Assembly: GCA_937873425.1 (NCBI GenBank)
Contig: CALMYE010000010.1
Coordinates: 1-32,139 of the forward strand
Source: an uncultured Sphingopyxis sp.
GTDB lineage: Bacteria > Pseudomonadota > Alphaproteobacteria > Sphingomonadales > Sphingomonadaceae
Length of the DNA stretch: 32,139 nucleotides
Direction: 5' to 3'
Numbering within the stretch: position 1 is the first letter of the stretch; each line of letters opens with the position of its first letter. This document shows, piece after piece, positions 8,937-17,279 of the stretch. The notes beneath the pieces were generated by a model. That model was not told where the DNA came from. It worked only from the letters and a program-made list of their open reading frames with translations, and did no database searches. The position numbers were made by a program, and so were the translations under genes.

Positions 8937-10850
8937 ATGCAGCGCAAGAGTCCGCCGCCGATCACCGAAGCCTGGAGGGGCATGACCTTCACGCGCCGCA
9001 CGCTGCTCGTCGGCGGCGGGCAGATGGTCGTCGGCGCCGCGCTCGCCGCGCGCATGGCCTATATCTCGATCGTCGACAACGACCGCTATGTCCTCGAATC
9101 GGAAAGCAACCGCGTCAACCTGACGCTGGTGCCGCCGCGCCGCGGCTGGATCGTCGACCGCAACGGCAAGGCGCTCGCCAACAACCGCGTCAGTCTGCGC
9201 ATCGACCTGATCCCCGACCGGCTGCACAGCAGGGAGCTGGTGCTCGGCCAGCTCAGGACGCTGCTGCGGCTGGACGGCGACGCGATGGAACGCATCGAGC
9301 GCGACCTGAAGGCCGCATCGGGGTTCCAGCCGGTCGCGGTGAAGGAGGATCTGACCGAGGCCGACTATGCCTCGATCCTCGTCCGCCTGCCCGACCTGCC
9401 CGGCGTCGCGCCGCAGCGCGGTTTCGCCCGCAACTATCCGACCGGCGCCGCGGTCGGCCACCTGATCGGCTATGTCGGTACCCCCAATGCCGAGGAATAT
9501 AAGGCGGCGAACAAGGCGCCGCTCTACATCACCCCCGGCTTCAAGGTCGGGAAGGACGGGCTGGAGAAATATTTCCAGCCGATGCTGACCGGCGAACCCG
9601 GTGCCAAGCGCGTCGAGGTCACCGCGCGCGGCAAGGTGGTGCGCGAGCTGGCGACGACCGAGGACAAGCAGGGCAAGACCGTCCACCTGACCATCGATGC
9701 CGACTTGCAGGACTATGTCGCGCGGCGCATGGGGCGCGAGTCCGGCGCCGCCTGCATCATCGACTGCACCAACGGCGACATCCTCGCCTTCGTCTCGATG
9801 CCCAGCTTCGATCCCAACAGCTTTTCCGACGGGATCAGCAACAATGAATATGCCTGGCTGCGTGCCGACGATCACCAGCCGCTGATCAACAAGGCGACGC
9901 GCGGCCTCTATCCGCCCGGATCGACGCTGAAGCCGATGGTGGCGATCGCCGCGGTCGAAAATGGCGTCGATCCCAGCGAGCGCCATACCTGCATCGGCGG
10001 CTATCGCCTCGGCAACCGCTTCTTCCGCTGCCTCGGCACGCACGGCAGCATCGACATGGCGACCGCCATCATGAAAAGCTGCAACAGCTATTTCTACTGG
10101 CTCGCGCACCGGCTGGGCTATGATTCGATCGCGCCGGTCGCGCACATGCTGGGTCTGGGCGAAGAGTTCCAGCTTTCCGGCAGCAACCAGCGCTATGGCA
10201 CCATTCCCGACAGCGCGTGGAAGATGCGCCGGTTCAACCAGCAATGGACCGCGTCGGATTCGCTCAACGCGGTGATCGGCCAAGGCTATGTCATCGTGAA
10301 TCCGCTGCAGCTCGCGGTGATGACCGCGCGCATCGTGTCGGGGCGCAAGCTTTATCCGCGCCTGATCAACCGCCAGTTCGACACCCCCGCCCTGCCCTAT
10401 TCCGCAGACGCGCTGGCGGTCGCGCGGCACGGCATGGACCTGGTCGTCAACGGCGCGGGCACGGCGGTGCGCAGCCGCCTGCCGCTCGACGGCATCACCA
10501 TGGGGGGCAAGACCGGCACCGCGCAGGTGCGCGGCCTGGCGTCGGGCTCGCGCGGACAGGGCGGCGCCTGGAAATATCGCGACCACGGCCTGTTCGTCTG
10601 TTTCGCGCCGGTCGAAAACCCGCGCTACGCCGCATCGGTGGTGATCGAGCACGGCATGGGCGGCAGCCGCGCCGCCGCGCCGGTGGCGAAGGATTTCTTC
10701 ACCTATCTCTACGACCGCGAAAAGGGCATGGCGGCGCTCGAAGCGCTCGAGGCCGGCTGGGGCGGCACGATCAAGGAACGGATGGACCGCAGCTATGCGG
10801 CGTGGAAGGCGGGCGCGTCGAGCGACCCCGATCCGGGGGTGCCGCAATGA
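8937..10850 (+). CDS. mrdA: Penicillin-binding protein 2, elongasome transpeptidase
   Basis: A 637-residue class B PBP. A short cytoplasmic tail and one membrane anchor (LLVGGGQMVVGAALAARMAYI) are followed by the pedestal/dimerisation domain beginning NRVNLTLVPPRRGWIVDRNG. The transpeptidase domain has all three active-site motifs: STLK with Ser329 nucleophile, SCN at 381-383 and KTG at 525-527. It cross-links new sidewall peptidoglycan as partner of the RodA glycosyltransferase encoded next. SCN in place of SxN with a larger X is common in PBP2. The gene overlaps rodA by four bases. Confidence 0.97.
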   Translation: MQRKSPPPITEAWRGMTFTRRTLLVGGGQMVVGAALAARMAYISIVDNDRYVLESESNRVNLTLVPPRRGWIVDRNGKALANNRVSLRIDLIPDRLHSRELVLGQLRTLLRLDGDAMERIERDLKAASGFQPVAVKEDLTEADYASILVRLPDLPGVAPQRGFARNYPTGAAVGHLIGYVGTPNAEEYKAANKAPLYITPGFKVGKDGLEKYFQPMLTGEPGAKRVEVTARGKVVRELATTEDKQGKTVHLTIDADLQDYVARRMGRESGAACIIDCTNGDILAFVSMPSFDPNSFSDGISNNEYAWLRADDHQPLINKATRGLYPPGSTLKPMVAIAAVENGVDPSERHTCIGGYRLGNRFFRCLGTHGSIDMATAIMKSCNSYFYWLAHRLGYDSIAPVAHMLGLGEEFQLSGSNQRYGTIPDSAWKMRRFNQQWTASDSLNAVIGQGYVIVNPLQLAVMTARIVSGRKLYPRLINRQFDTPALPYSADALAVARHGMDLVVNGAGTAVRSRLPLDGITMGGKTGTAQVRGLASGSRGQGGAWKYRDHGLFVCFAPVENPRYAASVVIEHGMGGSRAAAPVAKDFFTYLYDREKGMAALEALEAGWGGTIKERMDRSYAAWKAGASSDPDPGVPQ

Positions 10851-11953
10851 TCCCCGTCCCCGCCGCCATCCAGCGCTTCCCGTGGAAGCTGATCGCGCTG
10901 CTCACCGCGATCACCGGCTTCGGCATTCTCGTCCTCTATTCGGCGGCGGGCGGCCACTGGTCACCCTGGGCGCTGCAACAGAGCCTGCGCTATCTCGTCT
11001 TCCTCGGCATGGCGCTCGTCATCGGGCGGATGTCGCTGCGCCTGTTCGAGGATTTCGCCTATCTCGCCTATATCGGCGTCGCGATCATGCTGCTCGGGGT
11101 CGAGATATTGGGCTTTGTCGGCGGCGGCGCGCAGCGCTGGCTCGACCTCGGCTTCATGAAGCTCCAGCCGTCCGAACTGATGAAGGTCGCGGTGGTCGTG
11201 GCGCTCGCGCGCTTCTATGCGCAATTGCCGCCCGGCAGCACGCGCAGTTGGACCGCGCTGTGGCCGGCGCTGGTGCTGATCGGCATTCCCGCGGTGCTCG
11301 TCCTGCTCCAGCCCGATCTCGGCACGACGCTCGCCATCTGCGCGAGCGGCGTGGTCGTGATGTTCGCCGCCGGCCTGCCCTTCTGGTGGTTCGGCAGCGT
11401 CGCGATCGCGGGCGCGGCGGCGCTGCCCATACTCTTCTCGATGCTCCACGACTATCAGCAGCGGCGGGTGCTGATCTTCCTCGACCCCGAAAGCGACCCG
11501 CTCGGCGCGGGCTATCACATCAGCCAGTCGAAGATCGCGATCGGTTCGGGGGGCATCGGCGGCAAGGGCTTCCTCAACGGATCGCAGAGCCACCTCGACT
11601 ATCTGCCCGAAGGCCACACCGACTTCATCTTCGCGACGATGGCGGAGGAATGGGGACTGATCGGCGGGATCGCGCTGCTGTTCGGCTTCTACCTGCTGCT
11701 GCGCTGGTCGACGCGCGTCGCGCTGAACGCGCGCACCCGCTTCGGCCAGCTGACCGCGACCGGGCTGACGATGACGATCTTCTTCTACATCGCGATCAAC
11801 CTGATGATGGTGATGGGCATGGCGCCGGTGGTCGGCATCCCGCTACCGCTCTTTTCCTATGGCGGGTCGTCGATGCTGACCGTGATGGCCTGCGTCGGCA
11901 TCGTGCTGGCGATCGAGAATGACGCGAAGAAGGGCGCGGGCCGGGTGCGCTGA
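10847..11953 (+). CDS. rodA: RodA, elongasome peptidoglycan glycosyltransferase (SEDS family)
   Basis: A 368-residue SEDS-family polytopic membrane protein with about ten membrane segments. Hallmarks are QRWLDLGFMKLQPSELMK, LLQPDLGTT, YLPEGHTDFIFATMAEEWG and VVGIPLPLFSYGGSSM. SEDS proteins polymerise lipid II into glycan strands, and RodA pairs with PBP2. Its ATG overlaps the TGA of mrdA (ATGA), so the two partners are translationally coupled. It is the last gene of the mre-mrd operon. I see no terminator on this strand directly after it; the hairpin at 11962-11985 has its T-tract only for the opposite strand. Confidence 0.97.
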   Translation: MIPVPAAIQRFPWKLIALLTAITGFGILVLYSAAGGHWSPWALQQSLRYLVFLGMALVIGRMSLRLFEDFAYLAYIGVAIMLLGVEILGFVGGGAQRWLDLGFMKLQPSELMKVAVVVALARFYAQLPPGSTRSWTALWPALVLIGIPAVLVLLQPDLGTTLAICASGVVVMFAAGLPFWWFGSVAIAGAAALPILFSMLHDYQQRRVLIFLDPESDPLGAGYHISQSKIAIGSGGIGGKGFLNGSQSHLDYLPEGHTDFIFATMAEEWGLIGGIALLFGFYLLLRWSTRVALNARTRFGQLTATGLTMTIFFYIAINLMMVMGMAPVVGIPLPLFSYGGSSMLTVMACVGIVLAIENDAKKGAGRVR

Positions 11954-11985
11954 AAAAATATCGGCGAAGCCCATTGCGTTCGCCG
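11953..11985 (-). terminator. Intrinsic terminator of the nitronate monooxygenase gene
   Basis: Read on the minus strand, a perfect 7-bp stem (CGGCGAA at 11979-11985 pairing with TTCGCCG at 11962-11968, ten-base loop) is followed by ATA and a T6 tract (11958-11953). It lies about 65 bases past the stop of the leftward gene and abuts the rodA stop codon. On the plus strand there is no T-tract, so rodA is not terminated by it in the same way. Confidence 0.7.
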
Positions 11986-12050
11986 CGAGGCATGCTGGCG
12001 GGCCGCTCGCCATCTGTCTCGGTATTGCGGCGCAGGACCGAGGCAGTTTC

Positions 12051-13061
12051 TCAGCAGGAGCGACCGTCGAGCGCCTGATCGACAAGTCTCGCCGTCTCCG
12101 CGAAGCTCGCCTGCTCGCATGCCGCGACATATTCGGCGCGCAGCCGGTGCACGAGTTCGGCGATCGACGGCACATCGTCGATCAGGTCGATCCCCTGCCC
12201 CGCCGACCACAGATTCTTCCACGGCTTCACCCCCTCGGGCAGATGATCGTAGCCGCGCCCGTGCACCACCGTCGGCTGCGGCAGATTCTTCGGATCGAGC
12301 CCGAGCCGTTCCATCGACGGGCGCAGCCAGTTGGCGGCCACGCCCGCGATCTTCGGCGTGAACATCAGATCCTCCGAATGATTCTCGACGAGCATCTGCG
12401 CATAGGCGGGATCGATCGCCGCCTCTTTCGTCGCGATGAAGCGCGTCCCCATATAGGCGAGGTCGGCGCCCAATATCTCCGCGGCGCGAATCGCCGCGCC
12501 GGTCGAGATCGACCCCGCCATCAGCAAGGTGCCGTCGAAGATGCGCCGGATGCGCGGCACCAGCACCAGATGCCCGATATTGCCCGAATGGCCGCCGCCG
12601 CCCGCCCCGACGCAGGTCATTCCGTCGACCCCCGCCGCGATCGCCTTTTCGGCGAAGCGCATCGAGACGACGTCGTGAAAGATCTTCAGCCCCGCGTCAT
12701 GCACCCGCGCCGCCAGTTCAGCCGGGTTGCCGATCGCGCTGATGATGATGTCGACCCCGTAGCGCTTGACGAGGTCGAGGTGCTGCGCCGCCTCGGCGGG
12801 TTCCATCTTGGTCGCCAGATTGACCGCCACCGGGCCGATGCGCGCGCCGGGATTCGCGTCGGCATGGGCATCGAGCGCTTCGCGTATTTCCTTCAGCCAC
12901 GCCTCGAACATCTCGACGCTGCGCGCGTTCTGGCGCGGCAGCGCCCCCATGATCCCCGCCTTGCAGGCCGCGATCACCATCGCCGGATTGCTGATCAGGA
13001 ACATCGGCGCACACACCGCGGGAAGCACCAGACGGTCGCGCAGCGCGGGATCGAGAGCCAT
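12051..13061 (-). CDS. Nitronate monooxygenase / 2-nitropropane dioxygenase family flavoprotein
   Basis: A 336-residue FMN-dependent TIM-barrel enzyme. LPAVCAPMFLISNPAMVIAACKAGIMGALP is the typical start of the family. AGGGGHSGNIGH, with His158, contains the GGHxG region that supplies the catalytic base and phosphate contacts in nitronate monooxygenases, and LLMAGSISTG is a second flavin-phosphate segment. Family members oxidise alkyl nitronates, but many close relatives act in other flavin reactions or have unknown substrates, so the exact reaction is open. GGAGGA just upstream fixes the start at 13061 rather than the in-frame ATG at 13091. It is monocistronic, with its own terminator. Confidence 0.85.
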   Translation of the reverse strand: MALDPALRDRLVLPAVCAPMFLISNPAMVIAACKAGIMGALPRQNARSVEMFEAWLKEIREALDAHADANPGARIGPVAVNLATKMEPAEAAQHLDLVKRYGVDIIISAIGNPAELAARVHDAGLKIFHDVVSMRFAEKAIAAGVDGMTCVGAGGGGHSGNIGHLVLVPRIRRIFDGTLLMAGSISTGAAIRAAEILGADLAYMGTRFIATKEAAIDPAYAQMLVENHSEDLMFTPKIAGVAANWLRPSMERLGLDPKNLPQPTVVHGRGYDHLPEGVKPWKNLWSAGQGIDLIDDVPSIAELVHRLRAEYVAACEQASFAETARLVDQALDGRSC

Positions 13062-13103
13062 GACATTCCTCCTCTGCGCGCTGCGGCGCATTTCACTTAA
13101 TCA

Positions 13104-13109
13104 TTTATA
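13104..13109 (-). promoter_or_regulatory. Possible -10 box for the nitronate monooxygenase gene
   Basis: In an AT-rich patch (13091-13118) unlike its surroundings, the minus strand reads TATAAA, a five-of-six match to the -10 consensus, 42 bases before the start codon. A TTGACA at 13136-13141 is too far away to be its -35, so the box may depend on an activator. Weak evidence. Confidence 0.3.
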
Positions 13110-13137
13110 TGTTTCCTTGATCCCCATGTTGCGATTG

Positions 13138-14121
13138 TCAAGAGGGCGCGCGTGGGGGAGCGCGCCGCGCGCGACGCCAGGCGCTGGGCGAAACGCCCGT
13201 CGCGGCGGTGAAGACGCGGCGAAAGGAGGGAACATCGGCATAGCCGACGAGCTGCGCGATCTCGGTCACCGACCGGTTGGTCTCGGCAAGCATCGACAGG
13301 GCGGCATCGACGCGGGTCCGCTGAACGAACTCGCGCGGGCTCGCCGACCCCGCCGCGCGGAAGCGGCGGATCAGCGACTGGTGGCTGACGCCGAGGTCGC
13401 GCGCGAGATCGGAAATGCGGAAACGCTGGGTGAAGCGGTCGCGAATCCACAGCTGCGCGCGCGCGACGAAGGGGTCCGTCGCCGCCGCCAGCGGCCCGGC
13501 GAGAGGCCCCGGCGGCTCGCGCGCGGCAAGGCTGCGCCCGAGGGTGAGCGAGAACGCCTCCGCGAACAGGCGCGCGACCAGCGCCGCGCTGTCGGCATCG
13601 CGGCTGCACGTCCACAGGTTGCCCGCGCGGCGGATGACATTGTCGGTATCGGCCTGCACGCGCGGGAACAGCCGCCGCAGCGCTCCGACCAGCCGCGGGC
13701 TCGCCGCGCAGCCCGCTCCGTCTAGCAGGCCCGCCGCGGCGAGATGCAGCACGCTCGCCCCGCAGGCGCCGATCTGGACGCCCTCGGCGGACCGCTCGCG
13801 CAGCCAGCGGTGAAAGGGCGCAAAGGCGGGCAACCGCTGATCGAACGCATCGGGATCGGGCAGCTGGAAGGAGGGCAGGAAGATCAGGCGCGGCGCGGTC
13901 GTATCCGCCAGCCTTCCGTCGGCCGGAAAGGCACGCCCGCCGACCAGTTCGACCCGCTCGCCCTCCGCCGCCAGCAGCCGCAGCCCCGTCTGCATCCGCG
14001 TATAGTCGCCGAGCGCGGGGTTGGTCGCAAACACCTCGCCGATCCGGGCATGGGCGTCGATCATTGCGCCGAGCGAGGCGACATAGCCGGGCGAAGTGAC
14101 GACGGCGGCGAGGAAGGGCAT
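13138..14121 (-). CDS. GlxA-like AraC family transcriptional regulator
   Basis: A 327-residue regulator. The N-terminal ~170 residues form a DJ-1/PfpI (class I glutamine amidotransferase-like) domain with the elbow GACGASVLHLAAAGLLDG. The Cys in GAC may sit at the nucleophile position, but such domains are normally ligand sensors here rather than enzymes. The C-terminal ~95 residues contain two AraC helix-turn-helix units: FRISDLARDLGVSHQSLIRRFR and VTEIAQLVGYADVPSFRRVF, followed by TGVSPSAWRR. It is divergent from the phytanoyl-CoA dioxygenase-like gene across 134 bases and is its best candidate regulator. The inducer is unknown. Confidence 0.9.
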   Translation of the reverse strand: MPFLAAVVTSPGYVASLGAMIDAHARIGEVFATNPALGDYTRMQTGLRLLAAEGERVELVGGRAFPADGRLADTTAPRLIFLPSFQLPDPDAFDQRLPAFAPFHRWLRERSAEGVQIGACGASVLHLAAAGLLDGAGCAASPRLVGALRRLFPRVQADTDNVIRRAGNLWTCSRDADSAALVARLFAEAFSLTLGRSLAAREPPGPLAGPLAAATDPFVARAQLWIRDRFTQRFRISDLARDLGVSHQSLIRRFRAAGSASPREFVQRTRVDAALSMLAETNRSVTEIAQLVGYADVPSFRRVFTAATGVSPSAWRRARRAPPRAPS

Positions 14122-14155
14122 GGCGGCGATCCGGAATTTTACCCGCGTATAATGT

Positions 14156-14163
14156 CAATATTG
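14156..14163. promoter_or_regulatory. CAATATTG palindrome in the AraC / dioxygenase divergent region
   Basis: A perfect 8-bp palindrome, CAATATTG, lies 35 bases upstream of the AraC-type gene and about 93 bases before the dioxygenase start. It stands out in a GC-rich gap next to a minus-strand TTGACATTATA stretch. It could be part of an operator or a promoter. Only position and symmetry support this. Confidence 0.25.
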
Positions 14164-14255
14164 CCCCTTGTTGTCGAGGGCGCCCGCGGCGCACAATCGC
14201 CAAAACGACGGCCCGCGACAAGGATCGCGGGCGGAGAGGAGCGAAAGGACAGGCC

Positions 14256-15239
14256 ATGGCGACCCAGCCTCTTTACATGCCCGACGCGAAGGACCTCGAC
14301 GTGCTGAGCGTCAAGCCGGTGCGCGAGCTCGAATCCTGCAACCACCTGCTCGACGATCATGATGCGCTGATGCGCTTCCACGACGAGGAGGGCTATATCC
14401 TGCTGCGCGGCGTGCTCGATCCCGCCTCGGTCGAGGAAGCGCGTCAGGCGATGTTCGCCGTGATGGAGCGCCACGGCCTGATCGAGCCCGGAGCGACCGA
14501 GCCGGTCTGGACCGGAATCCCCTCGCCCGGCGGCATGGAGGAAAGCCCGGAATTTTCGGGCATCGCACGGCGGCTGATCGAAAATCCGGCGAACATGGAA
14601 TTGATGGAAAAGATTCTCGGCGAGCCCGCCTGCATCATCCCGATCGTCCAGTATCGCGCCTATCCGCCGGGAGGGTCGATCACCGGCGTGCATCAGGACG
14701 GTTTCTTCAGCCCCGGCATCAGGAATTACAAGCCGGTGTGGACTCCGCTGACCAATTGCGAGCGCGAGGTCGGCGGGCTGATGCTCGCGGTGCGCCAGTG
14801 CAACCGCGGATTTTTCCACAATGTCGCGAAGACGCCGAGCTCGATCCCCGAAGGCGTAATCCCCGACGACAGCTGGGCGACCACCGACTATTTCCCCGGC
14901 GACGTGCTGATCCTCAACCCCTCCACGCCGCATGCGAGCATGCCCAACACCTCGAACCGCTGCCGCGTGACGATCGACACGCGCGTGCAGTCGGCGGCCG
15001 ATCCGCGCGTCCTGCTTGCCGACATCGTCGCAGCCGACGAAGACAGCATCCGCGTCCGCACGACGGACGGGGCCGAACGCCGCTTCACGGTCGACGACGA
15101 CACCTTTATCCGCATCGAGCATCCGGGCGTTCGGCAGAAGCGCGCCGATTACGTGCCGAGCGCGGCGCCGGGCAAGCGCATCGTCGTCGTGTTCGACGGC
15201 GACCATGCGGAAACGCTGCGCCGGGCGTCGGAGAACTGA
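14256..15239 (+). CDS. Phytanoyl-CoA dioxygenase family protein (Fe(II)/2-oxoglutarate)
   Basis: A 327-residue double-stranded beta-helix oxygenase. The facial triad is visible: HQD with His146 and Asp148, then TPHASMPN with His226. Arg237, eleven residues after the distal His, is placed to bind the 2-oxoglutarate carboxylate. SITGVHQDGFF and PGDVLILNP are typical of PhyH proteins. These enzymes hydroxylate a substrate while oxidising 2-oxoglutarate to succinate. Known family substrates range from phytanoyl-CoA to ectoine, halogenated compounds and terpenoids, so the target is undetermined. A C-terminal extension of about 80 residues after the core (from ADPRVLLADIV) is longer than the minimal fold. 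Ribosome site GAAAGGA precedes the ATG at 14256. Confidence 0.88.
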   Translation: MATQPLYMPDAKDLDVLSVKPVRELESCNHLLDDHDALMRFHDEEGYILLRGVLDPASVEEARQAMFAVMERHGLIEPGATEPVWTGIPSPGGMEESPEFSGIARRLIENPANMELMEKILGEPACIIPIVQYRAYPPGGSITGVHQDGFFSPGIRNYKPVWTPLTNCEREVGGLMLAVRQCNRGFFHNVAKTPSSIPEGVIPDDSWATTDYFPGDVLILNPSTPHASMPNTSNRCRVTIDTRVQSAADPRVLLADIVAADEDSIRVRTTDGAERRFTVDDDTFIRIEHPGVRQKRADYVPSAAPGKRIVVVFDGDHAETLRRASEN

Positions 15240-15255
15240 GCGCGCGCGGGTCAGT
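15235..15255. repeat. Dyad across the stop codons of convergent genes
   Basis: ACTGA (15235-15239) and TCAGT (15251-15255) form a 5-bp inverted repeat around an 11-base GC-only loop. The arms contain the TGA stops of both convergent genes. There is no T-tract. Three of the five pairs follow automatically from two facing TGA codons, so the evidence for function is weak. Confidence 0.3.
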
Positions 15256-16198
15256 CCGGGCGCCGGCTGAGCCCGTCGGCCGCGTTCGAACCGAGTGTGC
15301 AGAGCGGCAGCGCCGACCCGCCGGCGGCGTTGCTGCTGACCTCCAGGTTCGACATGCCGACACGGTCGCCCATGCGCGCGGTGCCGATCGTCTCGACCGC
15401 GCTATAGCCGCGCACGTGCATCATGATCGCGTCGCTGCGGTCGCACGCGATGTTCAGCGTTTCGCCGTTCGCGAGGTGCAGCACACCGCGCCCGGCGCGC
15501 GGGGTCAGCGCATCGGATTCGAGCTCGACGACGACGTCGCTGTCGACGATCGCGATCGTCTGACCGTCGCGCCAGACATAGCCGACCTTCAGCACCCGGC
15601 CGTCCTGCACCAGATGGATGATATGCGTCGTCAGGTCCGGCCCGAAGACGCAGGGCCACCATCGCGTCCCCCGGCTCGTCGACCAGTCGCGCCGCGCCCA
15701 CGACCGGTCGCGATAGCCGAGCGCGTCGATCGCCACCTCGCAGTCACCGATGCGGACCTTGCCGGTCATCCGGCCCGACACCTCGAAATGATGCGCGGCG
15801 CCCGTCAGTTGTTGCCCCGGCATGGCGATCGCATGATAATCGAAGCGCGGGTGGAAATCGGCGAAGCGCAGATCGGCCTCGCAATCGGGAAAGTCAGCCG
15901 TGATATGCGCATCGCCATCGAACAGTATGCGCAGATGCGGTCCCCATCCCATATGCGCCTCGCCCCGGTCGCCCGCGCCAAGCGGCGCGCCGGTGACGTT
16001 CGAGCGGAAGCGCAGGCCGTCGTGGGTGAAGACGCCGAAGCAGCTGTTGACCGCGCCGACGACCGGCTCCTGCCCCAGCCGCCAGAAACCGCCGATGCCC
16101 GCGTCGCGGTCGTGCCAGACGAACAGGCTGCTTTCCTGCCACAAGGGATCGTCGGTCGGGACATGCGGGCGGTCGTCGGCTTCGGAGAAGATATGCAT
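15251..16198 (-). CDS. DUF7064/DUF7065-like (AttH/lipocalin-like fold) protein
   Basis: A 315-residue beta-rich protein. The features recall the DUF7065-DUF7064 proteins common in sphingomonads and mycobacteria, which resemble the AttH/carotenoid-hydratase lipocalin-like fold: DDPLWQESSLFVWHDRDAGIG near the N-terminus, FHPRFDY in the middle and the RDRSWARRDW block near residue 180. No catalytic mechanism is established for this group. It often occurs beside phosphotransferase and SDR genes, as here: it is divergent from the APH-like gene with only 38 bases between starts. CCGGAGG precedes the ATG at 16198; the ATG at 16300 lacks support and would overlap the neighbour. The domain name is from memory of the family and is moderately certain. 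Confidence 0.75.
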   Translation of the reverse strand: MHIFSEADDRPHVPTDDPLWQESSLFVWHDRDAGIGGFWRLGQEPVVGAVNSCFGVFTHDGLRFRSNVTGAPLGAGDRGEAHMGWGPHLRILFDGDAHITADFPDCEADLRFADFHPRFDYHAIAMPGQQLTGAAHHFEVSGRMTGKVRIGDCEVAIDALGYRDRSWARRDWSTSRGTRWWPCVFGPDLTTHIIHLVQDGRVLKVGYVWRDGQTIAIVDSDVVVELESDALTPRAGRGVLHLANGETLNIACDRSDAIMMHVRGYSAVETIGTARMGDRVGMSNLEVSSNAAGGSALPLCTLGSNAADGLSRRPD

Positions 16199-16236
16199 CA
16201 GGGCCTCCGGCAGGAAATGGCGGCAAGGGGACGGGC

Positions 16237-17265
16237 ATGACACGCAGCGGTGACGATCTTCGTGACATATTGAACGATTGGGCAGGCGGGGCGCTCGCAC
16301 ATCTCGGGGACGTCACCTGCGCGACGCCCGTCGCAGCCGAAGGCGGCGCATCGAGCGAGACTTGGCTGGTCAACGCGCGCGTCGGCGCAGACCACCGGCG
16401 CTGGGTGCTGCGCATCGAACCGCGCGGCCATCAGGTCTATCAGGACCCGTCGGTCGCGCGGCAATATCGGGTGATCGAGACGCTCGCGGCAGAGCCGGGC
16501 CTGCCGGTGCCGGCACCGGTCGCCCTTGAGGCCGACGCCGCACTGCTCGGCGCGCCCTTCTTCCTGATGGAACGCGCCGAGGGCACCGCGCCGCCGAACG
16601 ACTATCATCGACGTGGCCTCTTCGCGGACGCCACGCCCGCCGCACGCGAAGCGATGTGGGCCGAGGGCATCGCGCTGATGGCGCAGCTGCACCGGCTCGC
16701 CCCGGCGCCCTTCGCCTTCCTCGCGGCACCCGGCCTGGCGCCGGAAAGCGACGGCATCGCGCAGGAACTGGCGCGCTGGGACGCCTATCGGCGCTGGGCC
16801 GATATTCCGCAATTGCCGCTCTACGACCGCGCGCGTCTCTGGCTGGAGGATCGCCGCCCCGCTCCCGTCCCGTCCGGTTTCGCCTGGGGCGATGCGCGGC
16901 CGTGCAACATGCTGTTCGCAGGGCAGCGCTGCACCGCGCTGCTCGACTGGGAAACCGCCTCGCTCGGCGGCGCCGAGAGCGACCTCAGCTGGTGGCTCTT
17001 CTATGACCGCATGGTGAGCGAAGCGGAAGGCATCGCGCGGCTCGACGGATTGCCCGACGCCGCCGCGACCATCGCGCTGTGGGAGGCCGAGGCGGGCCGC
17101 AAGACACAGGCGATGGACTGGCACCTCATCTTTGCCGGCTACCGCTTCGCCTTGATCAGCGAACGGGCGCGGAATCTGGCGATCAAGGCCGGACGCCTGC
17201 CCGCCGATGCGTGGGGCGAGGCGAACCCCGCGGTGCGACTGCTCCGCGACCTGCTGAACGATTGA
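16237..17265 (+). CDS. Phosphotransferase family protein (APH/ACAD11 kinase-like fold)
   Basis: A 342-residue aminoglycoside-phosphotransferase-fold protein. An N-lobe with WVLRIEPRG (strand carrying the ATP-lysine position, here Arg) and FFLMERAEG (hinge) precedes a C-lobe with the catalytic loop WGDARPCNMLF and LLDWETASLG. Asp219 (catalytic), Asn224 and Asp237 (metal) are present. The usual His of the HGD motif is Trp217, as in several sphingomonad paralogues. Relatives include the N-terminal kinase domain of ACAD11, which phosphorylates 4-hydroxyacyl-CoA. Given the nearby acyl-CoA genes, a hydroxyacyl substrate is plausible but inferred. It is unlikely to be an antibiotic kinase. It is divergent from the DUF7064-like gene. 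Confidence 0.85.
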   Translation: MTRSGDDLRDILNDWAGGALAHLGDVTCATPVAAEGGASSETWLVNARVGADHRRWVLRIEPRGHQVYQDPSVARQYRVIETLAAEPGLPVPAPVALEADAALLGAPFFLMERAEGTAPPNDYHRRGLFADATPAAREAMWAEGIALMAQLHRLAPAPFAFLAAPGLAPESDGIAQELARWDAYRRWADIPQLPLYDRARLWLEDRRPAPVPSGFAWGDARPCNMLFAGQRCTALLDWETASLGGAESDLSWWLFYDRMVSEAEGIARLDGLPDAAATIALWEAEAGRKTQAMDWHLIFAGYRFALISERARNLAIKAGRLPADAWGEANPAVRLLRDLLND

Positions 17266-17279
17266 CCGCGCGGCGGTCA
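17263..17279. repeat. Hairpin joining the stop codons of convergent genes
   Basis: A perfect 7-bp inverted repeat with a three-base loop, TGACCGC-GCG-GCGGTCA. Its outer triplets are the TGA stops of the rightward phosphotransferase and the leftward SDR gene. It has no T-tract. It could form a stable RNA hairpin at both 3' ends. Confidence 0.45.

Noticed and set aside
11962-11985. Terminator for the mre-mrd operon on the plus strand
   Set aside because: On the plus strand the hairpin is followed by CGAGGC, not a T-tract; it only fits the opposite strand.
13136-13141. Minus-strand TTGACA as -35 for the nitronate monooxygenase gene
   Set aside because: At 17 bp the -10 would be AAGGAA, a poor match, and the better TATAAA is 26 bases away, so the hexamer is not convincing as a promoter element.
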